Assembly: GCF_933775445.1 (NCBI RefSeq)
Contig: NC_065878.1
Location: forward strand, 14,209,395-14,273,394
Source: Argentina anserina
Lineage: Eukaryota > Streptophyta > Magnoliopsida > Rosales > Rosaceae
Length of the DNA stretch: 64,000 bases
Reading direction: 5' to 3'
Below are positions 33,592-45,234 of this stretch, piece after piece; position 1 is the stretch's first letter, and the number at the start of each line of letters is the position of its first letter. The translations under genes and the position numbers were made by a program. The notes under the pieces are model-generated. The model saw only the letters and a list, made by a program, of their open reading frames with translations, ran no database searches and had not been told where the DNA came from.

Positions 33592-34502
33592 TGTAGAACG
33601 AGAATCTGAAAACAAATAGTGAATGCATACGCGTGTACAAATAAAATTTAATTTATTAATAATCAAGCGCGGGGTTACAATATTTGTGAACTCCTCTGAT
33701 TCTATCTCTGTATGTAACTTGGCTCAAGGGTGACATGCACTTGATCTTGAGAATTTGAGTTTGATTTGGATTTCGATTTGATGAAGAACGATCGATTTGA
33801 CAGCTTAATGATTCTTCATGGACTTGAGTTTGGATTTGGATTTGATGAAGACCGATCGTTTTGGCAGCTTGATGATTCATTGTGGACTTGAATTTGGATT
33901 TGCACTTGATGAAGAACGATTGATTTGGCAGCTTGATGATTCTTCGTGGACTTGAGTTTGGATCTGGATTTGATAAAGAACGATCGATTTGGCAGCTTGA
34001 TAATTTTTCGTGGACTTGGGAGACTTCGGGATTTCTCGAGAATGATCTTGCTCAACTGATTTTCTCTCTTCTTCTCAAGTCTCCCCTCTTCATGTTTGAA
34101 GGAGTACTTATAGTGTTAAGGCTTATATTTTATAGAATATTTTAATAACACTAAAATAATAAATTTCTTTAATTGTATTTTTTGATTAATTTTAAAATTA
34201 GTTATTCTCATAACTAAATTTATCAGAAAATAATTGATTTAATTATAACCGTTAAGAAATTTATTAATTTAATTAAATATCTGATTACCATTTCGAATCC
34301 TTAATGACATTCAATTCCCGATTTAAGTCGGAATCACGCAGTTTCGATTCCGATCATCCATTTATGTGCTGCCACTAGTTTTATTCGGATCCGCACTAAT
34401 TTTGTTGACTTTTGGGCCACGTGTGTAATTGTTTTTCGGATTCTTGGTCGATTTAATCATTTAATGAAGATGATTTACTTCATTAAATTTCATGTGTCTA
34501 CA
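33592..34502 (-). repeat. 5' LTR of the Tat element (911 bp)
   Basis: Plus-strand ends TGTAGAACG and TGTCTACA give perfect TGTAG/CTACA inverted termini. It holds the 60-bp unit array (33760-34020) and an AT-rich half with TATA-like words near 34130. It is about 100 bp longer than the left copy. Confidence 0.88.
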
Positions 34503-37179
34503 AAGAGGTCAAGGAATTTTAATGCTCTCATACTTCTGAAAATAGTGGGAAACGACCCACTTAATTAGTTGTAAGAGAGTTGTAGCTCTTCAAATGAGCT
34601 CATGTTCACAAATGCAGATTGACCCAAACTACTTAATTGGTTAAAAGAGAGGTCAATAAATTTCAATGCTCTCATATTTCTGAAAATAGTGGGAATTGAA
34701 CAACTAAAATTATTGTAAGAGAGGTCTAAATGTTCAAGTGAGCTCATGTCTCCGAAAGCAGAGTTACTCAAATCACTTATTTGGTTGGAAGAGAGGGCAA
34801 GAATATTCGATGCTCTCATATTAATGAAAATAGTGGGAATCGAACCACTAAAATTGTTGGAAGAGAGGTCTAGACGTTCAAGTGAGCTCATGTCTCCGAA
34901 AGCAGAGTGACTCAAATCACTTATTTGGTTGGAATAGAGGTCAAGAAATTTCAATGCTCTCATATTTATGAAAATAGTGGGAATCGAACCACTAAAATTG
35001 TTGGAAGAGAGGTCTAGATGTTCAAGTGAGCTCATGTTTGCAAATGCAGATTGACCCAAACCACTTAATTGGTTGAAAGAGAGGTCAAGAAATTTCAATG
35101 CTCTCATATTTCTGAAAACAGTGGGAGACTCACTTAATTGGTTGTAAGAGAGTTGTAGCTCTTCAAATGAGCTCATGTCTCCGAAAGCAGAGTGACTCAA
35201 TCACTTATTTGGTTGGAAGAGAGGTTAAGAAATTTCAATGCTCTCATATTTTTGAAAATAGTGGGAATCGAACCACTAAAATTATTGGAAGAGAGGTCTA
35301 GATGTTTAAGTGAGCTCATGTCTCCGAAAGCAGAGTGACTCAAATCATTTATTTGGTTCGAAGAGATGTCAAAAATTTCAATACTCTCATATTTATGAAA
35401 ATAGTGGGAATCGAACCACTAAAATTGTTGGAAGAGAGGTCGAGATGTTTAAGTGAACTCATGTTTGCAAATGCAGATTGACCCAAACCACTTAATTGGT
35501 TGAAAGAGAGGTCAAGAAATTTCAATGCTCTCATATTTCTGAAAATAGTGGGAATCGACTCACTTAATTGGTTGTAAGAGAGTTGTAGCTCTTCAAATGA
35601 GCTCATGTCTCCGAAAGCAGAGTGACGCAAATCACTTATTTGGCTGGAAGAGAGGTCAAGAAATTTCAATGCTCTCATATTTCTGAAAATAGTGGGAATC
35701 GAACCACTAAAATTGTTAGAAGAGAGGTCTAGACGTTCAAGTGAGCTCATGTCTCCGAAAGCAGAGTGACTCAAATCACTTATTTGGTTAGAAGAGATGT
35801 CAAGAATTTTCAATGCTCTTATATTTATGAAAATAGTGGGAATCGAACCACTAAAATTGTTGGAAGAGAGGTCTAGATGTTCAAGTGAGCTCATGTCTCC
35901 GAAAGCAGAGTGATTTAAAGCACTTAATTGGTTTACAAAGAGGTCAAGATATTTCAATGCTCTCATATTTAAGAAAATAGTGGGAATCAAACCACTAAAA
36001 TTGTTGGAAGAGAGGTCTAGACGCTCAAGTGAGCTCATGTTTGCAAATGCAGATTGACCCAAACCACTTAATTGGTTGAAAGAGAGGTCAAGAAATTTCA
36101 ATGCTCTCATATTTTCTGAAAATAGTGGGAATCGAACCACTAAAATTATTGGAAGAGAAGTCTAGATGTTCAAGTGAGCTCATGTCTCTGAAAGCAGGGT
36201 GACTCAAATCACTTATTTGGTTGGAAATAATGCCAATATATGTAAGAGTAGTATTGTAGTTCAACAACCATTTGAAATATGATGGACCGACAATATAATT
36301 TCTTGAAAAATCAACATGAACAAGAGAATTGGAAGAATTGATGTGAGAAAGAGTGGAAAGAATTGGAGATGGAAGATCACATTGTCGTAGTGTCAGGTTT
36401 CTTAGATTGGGGAGCTTGCTTATTATTTTCACCCAATCAGAAGCCTTACTCAAATTGGTTCAACTAAGGTCCAGATATTTCAAAGAAGAAAGATTTGGAA
36501 GCCAACTTAACTCCTGGTTTCCAATAACATTAGTATGAAAGTTGAATAGGTTATAGAGATTGAGATACTGCAAATGAGTAAGGTTTCCAAGCTGAAGATA
36601 TGGAATTTCACTATCCAACTCATTCCAAGAGAGATCTAGATATCTTATATTGGTAAGGTTACCAATGAGTTTTGAAATTACACCCCCCGTGAGGTAATTG
36701 CTTCTAAGATCTAGATGTCTTAAATTGGACGGAGGACAAATGAGCACTGGAATTTCATTAGTCATCAAGTCAGTATCATGGAGATCTAGATATCTTAATC
36801 TTGTAAGATTACCAACAAGTTCTGGAATTTTGCTCCGAGTGAGGTAATTGGAATGAAGACATAGGTGTCTTAAATTAGACAGAGCAAATGAGTGCTAGAA
36901 TTTGGCTGGCACTGAAGTAATTGAGACTGAGGTCCAAATATTCCAAATACTGCAACTCAATGATTTTAGGACTTATTTCACCTGCTAAATGTTTCCACAT
37001 ATACTCACCTTGCAAAGAGATCACCTCCAATCCTCCAAGATGAAGTTGAATAACATGGCCAGTCTGATGATCACATTGGACTCTTTCCCATCCGCAACAG
37101 TCTTTGCTTCCCCAAGAAGAGAGTAGATTGTATTTATCCACCAGGTCGCCTTTGATAGCAAGGAGTGACTGGGGCATGT
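34503..37179 (-). pseudogene. LRR receptor-like protein (EIX type), N-terminal half
   Basis: From 37179 the minus strand reads the LRRNT domain without its start (QSLLAIKGDLVDKYNLLSSW, KDCCGWERVQCDHQTGHVIQ), then LRRs (36768-36460, 36453-36140). An array of nearly identical two-LRR units follows (36140-34510; for example NNFSGSIPTIF, LKFLDLSSNQISDLS and SAFGDMSSLEHLDLS). At 34503 it is cut by the Tat element; the broken LRR resumes at 21019 in phase. The signal peptide and first exon part are missing; unrelated sequence starts at 37180. Shifts occur near 36870, 36455, 35340, 35200 and 34565. It belongs with 18851-21019 as one dead gene. Confidence 0.92.
34510..36140 (-). repeat. array of about twelve 141-144-bp two-LRR units
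   Basis: Each unit encodes two LRRs, one with PTIFxNMRALKFLDLS and one with SAFxxMSSLEHLDLSS. The units are nearly identical at DNA level (repeated CTCTCATATTTxTGAAAATAG and GTGAGCTCATGTCTCCGAAA). Two unit types alternate irregularly: one has NQISDLSHSAFGDM, the other NQLSGLGQSAFANM. Confidence 0.9.
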
Positions 37180-39529
37180 ACCACCACCATCATGACCGCC
37201 GCTTCTTCCCCTTCATAACCATGTACCCCGATCGTCCCTTCACCTTCATATTTGGTGAAATCGAATCAGAGACAGTGGGATGCCTTGGGTGATTTTCCGG
37301 GGTTCTCATCACCTCCGGCGGGTTCTTCGGTGTTCCCTTGGTAAGCCATGCCATCATCTTGTAAATCCAATCCGATTCTATCTCAATTTTTTTCAAATCA
37401 AAAAATAATTTGAAGTTCACTTTTCTAGGTTTGGCCAATGTGACGTCGTCGTCCTCCTAGCATCGATTTGGACCTCCGACGAGCTTCTCAGTCCAAGCTA
37501 GTCCTCCCAAACTCGTATTGGTGAGCCCAGCTCTCTTCCTCTTGTTTTGGCTTATTTCTCCTACGAATTCCTCCAATTTAAGTTCAACTTCTTTCTTTCT
37601 CTTTTTCTATTTTGTCCTGTTGTGAAACCACCACCTTGGCAATCTTCATGGTTCCTGGTTTGGACGAGTTTTGGAGCTGTAATAACATCGGAAAAGGACC
37701 AGCAGCCTCGGCTCTGCGTTTTTGACTTGTGGAGGTAGCAATCACCTTCCACTCTCTTCTGTTTTATCATTTTTGTGGTCATTGATTTGCTGAGAAGTTT
37801 GAGAGTGAATTGTGTGTTGATTTGTATTGATTGGAAGTGGTTTGGGAGGCCGGAAGTATGATCAGAGTGATAAGGGTGAAATTTGGGTTTTTAATGTTTT
37901 ACTTTTACCCTTTTACTGTTTTATTGTGATGTGAAATGACCAAAATGCCCCTGGCAGAAAATAACAATTTGACTATTTACTTTTACTGTTTTACGGTTTT
38001 ATCCTAGGTTACTTTTTACCATTTACTAAATGATTTTAACGGTTTTAGTTTTTAACTAAGGTAACTTAGGGAAATTATAATTTCAACATGGCAACAATTA
38101 AACGTAACAATTAGTTACGACTATTCGATAGTTCCGATTCTCACTCGGTTGGAGAATCGAGAACTCGTTTAACTTAGAAAAGTGTCGGTAAAATATTAAA
38201 TATTATCTTTACGATTTAGGGTATGTTTAACTCTAAAGTATGCTTATTATCGTTCGATAATTAAAGTTTGACTATTCTCGAGTCTTTCGAGAATTAGTCG
38301 TGTATTGGTTAAACGTAAACAATTCCTAGTCAAACCAGGAAAGACTTGGTCAATGGAAAGTCAAAGGGTAACTTTCCAGGTCAAACTAGGATAATGACTT
38401 TGATGTTGACTCTTTTATACCTCATGAACTCAGAGTTGATGTTATGAGGACCTTTCGGAGACTTGGAATAGCAGCAGGAGCTATACATTGGATTTGGATA
38501 ACGGCTGGAATTCTGCACGTCATTCCAGGTAGGGGAGCTAACCCTCCTATGTTGTATTTTGGGCCAAATAAATTGCATAGTCTAGTTCATAGTTGAATAA
38601 TTTATGATTCATTAAATGTTGCGAAAACCCGAGAATAGGCACGTTTTCGAGATAGGGTAAGCAGTGAATCCTCACGTGTTGACCTTAGAGTGACTGGAGC
38701 CTAGCATTCTAGGTAATCCCTTGGTATCGATGACCGTGAACCTCCGGAAGGGCAATGCCTTGTTTATTATTAGATCCACATTTTATACTTTACTATTGAG
38801 GACATTCCGTTTAAATGGACACTCTCGCTACTCTGTTATTATAATAGACTTGTAGTTGGCCTCGACTATTTAGTCACTAGGATCGGTCGAGCATTGCTTG
38901 AAGTTGAATTTGCCTTATCCTACCTTTGGAGCTCCACAAACTATTTTAGCATGATATTCCCAAACTTGCATAATTTTAAATGTGGTTTTCTCTGGACGTC
39001 CAAAACCTATCCTCAATGTTTTATAAAACTTATCCTTACCCGATTTTCAAACCTCATAGGCGGGTTGGCCCCTACTGGGCAAGCGAGGACGAAGCTCACC
39101 CCTACTTTAGTTCCCTTGTAGGTTCGATTGGAATTTCTGGAGTTAGGAGCCTCGTTTGAGAGTTTAGTCTTCGGATTCGCCTTCATGCATCTCACTTTCA
39201 TGTCTTGTATCAATGTTTTCAAGTAAAGTTTCCCGATGTTGTTTCCTTGTTATTCTTGCCACTTTTGTATAAAAATTGGGTTGTCTACTTGTTTAATTTG
39301 GGTCGGTGGGATTAACACTACCTTCCGTATTTTTGTTGTATAAAATTATTTATTTTCGCGGAAATGTAAAGTATTATTCTTTATTCGTGAACGTGTTTGT
39401 CTTATCGAAAGATTTTATTCACTTGTTCACGTTAGTGAGTGTCTGAGAGAAACCTAATCACTATGTTCGCTTGCTAAAATCCTATTTAAATCCTAATATA
39501 TTGTTCATGTTCCAATCCGGGATGTGACA
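37180..39529 (+). repeat. probable LTR remnant of another gypsy family
   Basis: Ends CCGGGATGTGACA at 39529, a typical gypsy LTR end. Internal words GTAATCCCTTGGTATCGATG and GGACATTCCGTTTAAATGGA look like regulatory LTR sequence. The left end is not defined; it abuts the cut RLP at 37180. A plus-strand run of C/T-rich sequence (37500-37620) may be a leader. Frames here (such as 37438-37190, which opens into the RLP frame after a stop) show no recognised domain. Confidence 0.45.
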
Positions 39530-40320
39530 CAGAGGCTAGGCAATCGACTTAGGACGGTGTAGGAGGAGAAATTGCGGGGTTTTGGGGGGGGGTGCGTGTG
39601 AGGTCACGTGTGCTTGTTTGGGCGGCAGGTGACACCCTCACGCGGCCGTCTGCGGCGGTGTGTGAATAATGTTTCGTGAACAATAAATTATGAACAGTGT
39701 TGAGCTGTAATGAATCGTCACCTGAGATTTTACGTATTGTTTTCTAAGCACTTTATCATGCTATTAGGTGACCGACGAAACGAGTGGCGGATGAGACTGG
39801 AAGGGAGATAACGTACCTTCCGGTATAACAGATTATTAGAGTGACTATATTTATATTGTTGTGCAATAGTCGTTTGGTTGTAGTATAATAACATGTACGG
39901 ATTGTTATATTTTACGTGGTTTTAACATTGAGTCTTGTTAAAACGTTTTCTGGTCTTCGGACGTTGTTGTCATTAATCGGAACCAAGCCTTGGCCGGGTG
40001 TCGGTTACGATCAGTTGTACTGCATGAGGGGTAACAGATGGGTTCCATGGGTCTCATGAGTACCCATGTTTTAGAATGATATTGGGTAATAGTTGGGTTG
40101 CCTAGTGTATGTTCGTGTACTGCATGAGGGGTAACAGATGGGTACCTGCGTCTCATGAGTACCCTTGTTTTTAATTGATACTAGGTAACATATGGGTTGC
40201 CCAATGTAATGAGTGCACATATTTTTAAATAATATTGGGCAACCAAATAGGTTGTACAGTGTCTCATGAGTACAGTTGTCTTTAATTTTTATCTGTTATA
40301 TTTCATTTTTATGCGATGTA
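39530..40320 (+). repeat. gypsy LTR (family B), left part, interrupted by an insertion
   Basis: Matches 61340-62310 over GAGACTGGAAGGGAGATAA, TACCTTCCGGTATAA and the CATGAGTAC block. It stops at GATGTA (40320), where the Tekay/Del-like element is inserted, and resumes at 48872. Its left end is missing, cut by the remnant ending at 39529. A G run lies near 39582-39591. Confidence 0.75.
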
Positions 40321-41720
40321 TGTAATACCCCCATTTAACTTGAGAATTTAATAAATGACATTTTTTTCGTTTTCTCATTGATGTTAAACGAAACAAAACC
40401 GACTTTGGAATTTAAAATTTAAAAACGTTACGTTTTTGCAACACGGGAGTTGAGTTTTACTCCGTCGCTCGTCTCCGAAAACTTCATTCACAAACGTTGT
40501 AGAGCTCGTCGATACGATTTTGCGGACACATCACGCACCTTAATCGGATATCGTATGTGAAAGTTATTGACAACGGATGTTGGTTTCCGATTTTAGAAAT
40601 TGTATAAAAGGAGATTTTTGGAAACCCTAGTTTCCAAAAACAGAAAAAAAAATTATCTCTCTCTCCCCCCTAGCCCCCTCTCCCTCTTGACCCTGACCCC
40701 CCTCTCAAGAAAAATCCTTCGCCGATCTTGCGCCTTCGGCCGAGGTGGCTCTCATCGCCGGTCCCAAGACCATCGCAAGCTCGACTACTCCAACCCTCGG
40801 GCGAGACGTATCCTCCCTCGCCGCCATTAAGCCTCGCTAACAAGCGGCGGTTTTTGCAAAAAAACCTCACCGCCGATTCAAGCTTCGCCACCGGTGAATG
40901 GAGCCATAGAACCTTGCAAATCAACCTTTGGGTGGAGTGTAGCACGAAATTGGAGCTCAAATCGGAGGTTTTGATGTAAGAGGTGAGCTTGGGAATTCCG
41001 AAAGTTCTCGGCACCTTTCCGGCCACTCCCCGGCGATTTGGGTTGCAACAAAGCTATGGTTGTGATCACCTCTGCATGTTCTTCATCTTTCATGTTGAAA
41101 GTTTGTGATTTTGTTGAGTTTTGGGCGGATTTGTTGGAGTGGCGCGTGTCGCCGTCTGTGGCGGCGCCTGGGGAGTTTTGGAAGTGCAGGAAGACGGCAT
41201 TAGGCTGTGGAAGGGAGGAGGAGATGAGAGGGGACAGTTTTGGGCGGCAGTGGGCAAGGCTTGCTCTGCCACTGCCGGAGGGTGGTGCGTGAACAATGTT
41301 TCCGAACAGTAATTAAATGTTTCAGTATTTTCTCTTGTATACTATGCATATTATACTCTCGATTTACTCATACGAGCTGCAAAGCTTACCGGTTTGTGTT
41401 TACAATCCCGATGCACCTATTCGATGATGTAGGAGATAGTTCTACAGGTGTGGATTAGCAAAATTGGAGGGGTACTTTGAAGATTTCGAGATTTCATTAT
41501 TTCTATTTTGTGGTGAGGATTGAGAGGATTTTACATTTCCATTTTTTATAATGCGTGAATTATAAACTGGTTTTGTAATAATTAAATCGACTGAGATGTA
41601 TTATGAACTCAGATACGATACGCTGTAACTATAAGATGATTTAGTTTTATCTAAGATTGTTTTAGAGTTTTTTATGACTTCAATTGCGAGTTTAACACTT
41701 GAAATTTCGGGGTTCTGATA
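40321..41720 (+). repeat. 5' LTR of the chromovirus, with internal deletion
   Basis: Starts TGTAATACCC and ends GGGGTTCTGATA. TATA box TGTATAAAAG is near 40604. The GC-rich leader contains several short frames that also occur in the 3' LTR. Compared with the 3' LTR, about 1.05 kb is missing between about 41310 and 41325 (the AACAGTAATT and CATGAGTAC region). Confidence 0.88.
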
Positions 41721-41722
41721 GT

Positions 41723-41734
41723 TGGTATCAGAGC
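41723..41734 (+). promoter_or_regulatory. primer-binding site for initiator Met-tRNA
   Basis: TGGTATCAGAGC lies two bases after the 5' LTR. It is the standard complement of the plant initiator methionine tRNA 3' end, used by many Ty3/gypsy and copia elements. Confidence 0.92.
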
Positions 41735-42011
41735 GTAGGTTGTGTATTTGGTGATCTATCAATATCATCCAGGAGCGATGGCCCAACTGCAGCGGACCCC
41801 TATCACATGCTCTTCGATATTGATATGTCGCTGGGTACACAAGAGTGTTTAGAGCCATACCTTAAGGGATGGTCCGCTAAATAGAAGTGTTGTGATAATA
41901 CTTCGATGATTCATCTTCTCTCTAATTATCTTAGTTAATATATGTTGGATCTATTTAATTTGGGTTCAAGACTTTACATGTATTGAGTAAGTTTTTACAT
42001 ATTTCAAGGTG

Positions 42012-42978
42012 ATGAGTCTAGACAAGGGCCTTCCACAAGGGCCGTGCACAAGGTCGAGGACGGGTAAGAGGCCGAGGCCGAGCGAGGGCTGGAGGCCGAG
42101 GCCGCAATCTGGAGAACCTCTAAGAGGAGGTGGCGCCACAGGTCAAACAAGTTGACCCCAAGGCTATCATTAGAGACAAGGGTCGTGTGCTAAAGCTGGT
42201 TAAGGACATCAATAGTCTGTCAGCGCCATCATTTGATGGGATCTGGATCATATGGTGGCGGATCATTGGATCGAGAGTATGGAAACCTACTTTGATATGG
42301 TGATGTGCTCAGAGATCGAGAAGAGGATGATAGCCACATTCTTCTTAAAGGATGATGATATGGATTGGTGGAAGAGTACGAGGCAGACTGTGGATGTGTC
42401 CACTCTGTGGCACTCTTTCGAGAAAAGTACTTCCTAGCTACAGTACAGGAGGAATTAGAACTGGAGTTCCTTGATCTAGTACATGGAGATATGACCATCA
42501 AGGAGTATGAGGCTTGTTTTCCACAATTGTATCGGTTTGTCAGACCAATGGGTGCGACCTCTTTAGCTCATAAATTCCTACGGGGACTTAAGCAAGAGTA
42601 CAAGACCGTGATATCAGCACTTTGTCTGTCTACCAAGGAATTGATGTATGAGAGTGCCCTGAACTTGGGACAGGCGAATAAGACTTGCGGAGCAGATGTC
42701 GAAGTTAGGGATACTCGAGGAAAAGGGAAGGCAATCAGTTCAGGCAGCGGGTCTGCGGGACCGAAAGGTGGACCTTGGAAGAGACCGATGACATATTACC
42801 AGACTTCAGCTAAGGTGGCATCTCCATCTGTTAGGACTGCACTTGTTAGACAGTTAGCATCAGTAAGGTGTTTCGTTTGCAACGAAATGGGACACTACGC
42901 CACAACTTTTCGGAGACCGAAGAAAACATGCTGCTTGAAGTGTAGGTAAGTGAGACATATGGCTAGAGACTGCACCTG
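42012..42978 (+). pseudogene. gag of the chromovirus
   Basis: A likely start ATG at 42012 is followed by an Arg/Gly-rich stretch with several stops before 42230. The gag core then reads DHWIESMETYFDMVMCSEIE, RMIATFFLKDDDMDWW, a frameshift near 42418, then EFLDLVHGDMTIKEYEACF and HKFLRGLKQEYKT. Two zinc knuckles follow: CFVCNEMGHYATTF has Phe where the last Cys should be, and the second, CCLKC, has a stop inside before HMARDC. Both nucleic-acid-binding knuckles are thus damaged. Confidence 0.85.
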
Positions 42979-43084
42979 ACCTCAACACGGTAGACAGGAA
43001 CATCAGCAAAGGCAGTTACCTGCGGGTCAAGCTAGAGTATTTGCAATGGATCAGTGAGACACATGAGTGAAATGTACCTTATCT

Positions 43085-43400
43085 ATTTTTGACTACCTTG
43101 CTAGAGTATTGTTTGATACATGAGCATCGCATTCATTTATTGCTAGTTCGGTAGTGGAGATGTTATGATTAATTCCTACACCTCTTCGAAACTCTCTATG
43201 TGTAACTTCACCTCTTGGAGTGTCTCTTGAACTGGAGACAATATGCAAGACTTGTCCTATTGTGATCATAGAGAATTCTCTGCTTCTTTGATAGTGATTC
43301 CGGACCACACCTATGATGTGATACTCGGAATTGATTGGTTGAGGCCGCATCACGCATTGATTTATTACTTTGACATGGTAGTGTTTTTCCATAGTCCCGA
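43085..43400 (+). pseudogene. protease of the chromovirus, active site broken
   Basis: The active-site motif is readable as FDT followed by TGA (43121-43123) and then ASHSFI, so the glycine codon of the D-T-G triad has become a stop. Further on, VIPDHTYDVILGIDWLRPHH (about 43290-43350) is the C-terminal protease segment. Several stops lie between the two. It sits between the gag knuckles and RT as usual. Confidence 0.85.
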
Positions 43401-45234
43401 AAAACCAGTTTTACGTTATCGTTGCCTCAAGTCAGATAATGCTATGAGAGTCGAAGTCTTGACACATGTGGAATCTGTAGATCAGAAAGTAACTATTGCA
43501 GATATTGTTGTGGTGTCTGAGTATGGCGAAGTGTTCCAAGAGATACCAGGTTTACTTCCTCAGAGAGTTGTGGATTTCTACATAGATGTGGTGCCCGGTA
43601 CGGCACCGGTGTCAAAGGCACCGTATAGAATGTGACAGTACGAGCTGAAAAAGTTGAAGGTGCAAATAGATGAACTATTGGACCAAGAGTTCATGAGACC
43701 TAGCGTCTCACCTTAGGGTGCACCAGTGTTGTTCGTGAAAACGAAAGATGGTTCTTTGCGGTTATGTGTGGATTACAGGGAATTAAATAAGGTGACCATC
43801 AAGAATAAGTATGCCTTGCCTATGATTGATCACTTGTTCGATCAGCTTAGAGGGGCTACGGTATTCTCTAAGATTAACTTGAGATCCGGTTACTATCAAC
43901 TCAAGGTGAAGAAAGAAGATATATCAAAGACGGCTTTCAGGACCAGGTATGGACACTATGAGTTTGTTGTCATGCCCTTTGGTCTAACAAATGCACCGAC
44001 TGTCTTTATGAGTTTGATGAACCAAATCTTTAGCCCGTACTTAGATGAGTTTGTTGTGGTGTTTTTGATTGATATTCGGATATACTCCAAGTCTCAATAG
44101 GAGCACGTGGTGCATCTGAGAATTGTGTTGCAAACTTTAAAGGAAGCAAGATTGTACACCAAACTCGAGAAGTGTGAGTTCTGGAAGGAAGAACTCAAGT
44201 CCCTTGGTCATGTAGTCTCAAAAGATGGGGTATTAGTAGACCCATCAAAAGTGGAGGCAGTGAAGAGTTGGAGTCGTCCAAAGAACCCTACCGAAATTCG
44301 TAGTTTCCTTGGTTTGGTAAGTTACTACCGGAGGTTCATTGAAGGGTTTTCGAGCATTGCATCGCCATTAACCAAGTTGACTAAGAAGGACGTTCAGTTT
44401 GTCTGGACAGAAACATGTGAGGATGCCTTGAACAAACTAAAGACTAGCTTGACCACGGCTCATGTGTTGACAATTCCCACTAGTGGGGGCGCCTATGTCA
44501 TTTATAGTGATGCTTCACTCCAAGGCTTAGGGTGTATGTTAATGCAGCATGGAGGTGTGGTTGCGTATGGCTCTAGACAGTTAAAGGTCCATGAGAAGAA
44601 CTACCCCACTCACGATCTAGAACTCGTTGTAGTTGTCTTTGCCTTAAGTATTTGGAGGCATTACTTGTATGGTGAGAAATTTCAACTCTTTTCTGATCAT
44701 AAGAGTTTGAAGTATCTTTTCTCACAGAAGGAATTAAATATGAGGCAAAAGAGATGGATGGAGCTCCTTAAGGATTATGGCTTCACATTAGAGTATCACC
44801 CTGGGAAAGCAAACGTGGTGGCCGACGCCTTGAGCAGGAAACCGATGGGTGTGATAGCTTCTCTTATGGTTCAAGAATGGATCATGCTCGAAACTGCATC
44901 TGAGTTTGATTTTGTACAATCAGGAAGAGAACCAAGGGTCTTTCTTCATAGTGTCTATGTGCAACCTACATTAATCTCAAGGATCATTCAGGGTCAAGCA
45001 CAAGATAAATTCTCACAAGCTAAGTTGGCAGATCTCGTAGTAGATTCGCTTGATGAATGTCCATCAGAGTGGAGAGTTGGATCCGATAGAGGTTTGAGGT
45101 ATGGGACAAGACTGTGTGTCCCATATTGTACTGACCTCAAGGAGGAGGTCCTTCATACAACACACCGATCTCATTATACAGTACATCCAGGGAGCACCAA
45201 GATGTACAAGGACCTATGTAGACAATTCTCGTGA
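43401..45234 (+). pseudogene. reverse transcriptase and RNase H of the chromovirus
   Basis: 43401-43635 gives the linker (EYGEVFQEIPGLLPQ, TAPVSKAPYRM) before TGA. 43726-44100 gives fingers and palm ([26 protein letters not shown]-like box, MPFGLTNAP), with the catalytic box reading [13 protein letters not shown], lacking the first of the two aspartates, then TAG at 44098. 44107-45234 gives the thumb and connection ([20 protein letters not shown]), RNase H ([56 protein letters not shown]) and the start of integrase. TGA, TAG and the Asp loss each disable it. Confidence 0.9.

Larger units (their letters stand above)
21020..34502 (-). mobile_element. Tat-lineage Ty3/gypsy element inserted in an LRR-RLP gene
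   Basis: Direct LTR copies lie at 21020-21857 and 33592-34502, with ends TGTAG and CTACA. Near-matching 5-bp flanks (AAAAG left, AAGAG right) are consistent with a target duplication carrying one mutation. Gag, protease, RT, RNase H, a second archaeal-type RNase H and integrase follow on the minus strand, the domain order of the Tat/Ogre group. Between integrase and the 3' (left) LTR lies about 4.7 kb of foreign sequence: an antisense PMD gene and a MAEA/GID9 copy. Stops in gag, RT and elsewhere make it defective. Confidence 0.9.

Noticed and set aside
40600..41312. Cluster of short frames in the chromovirus 5' LTR
   Set aside because: They repeat in the 3' LTR with indels that break the frames.
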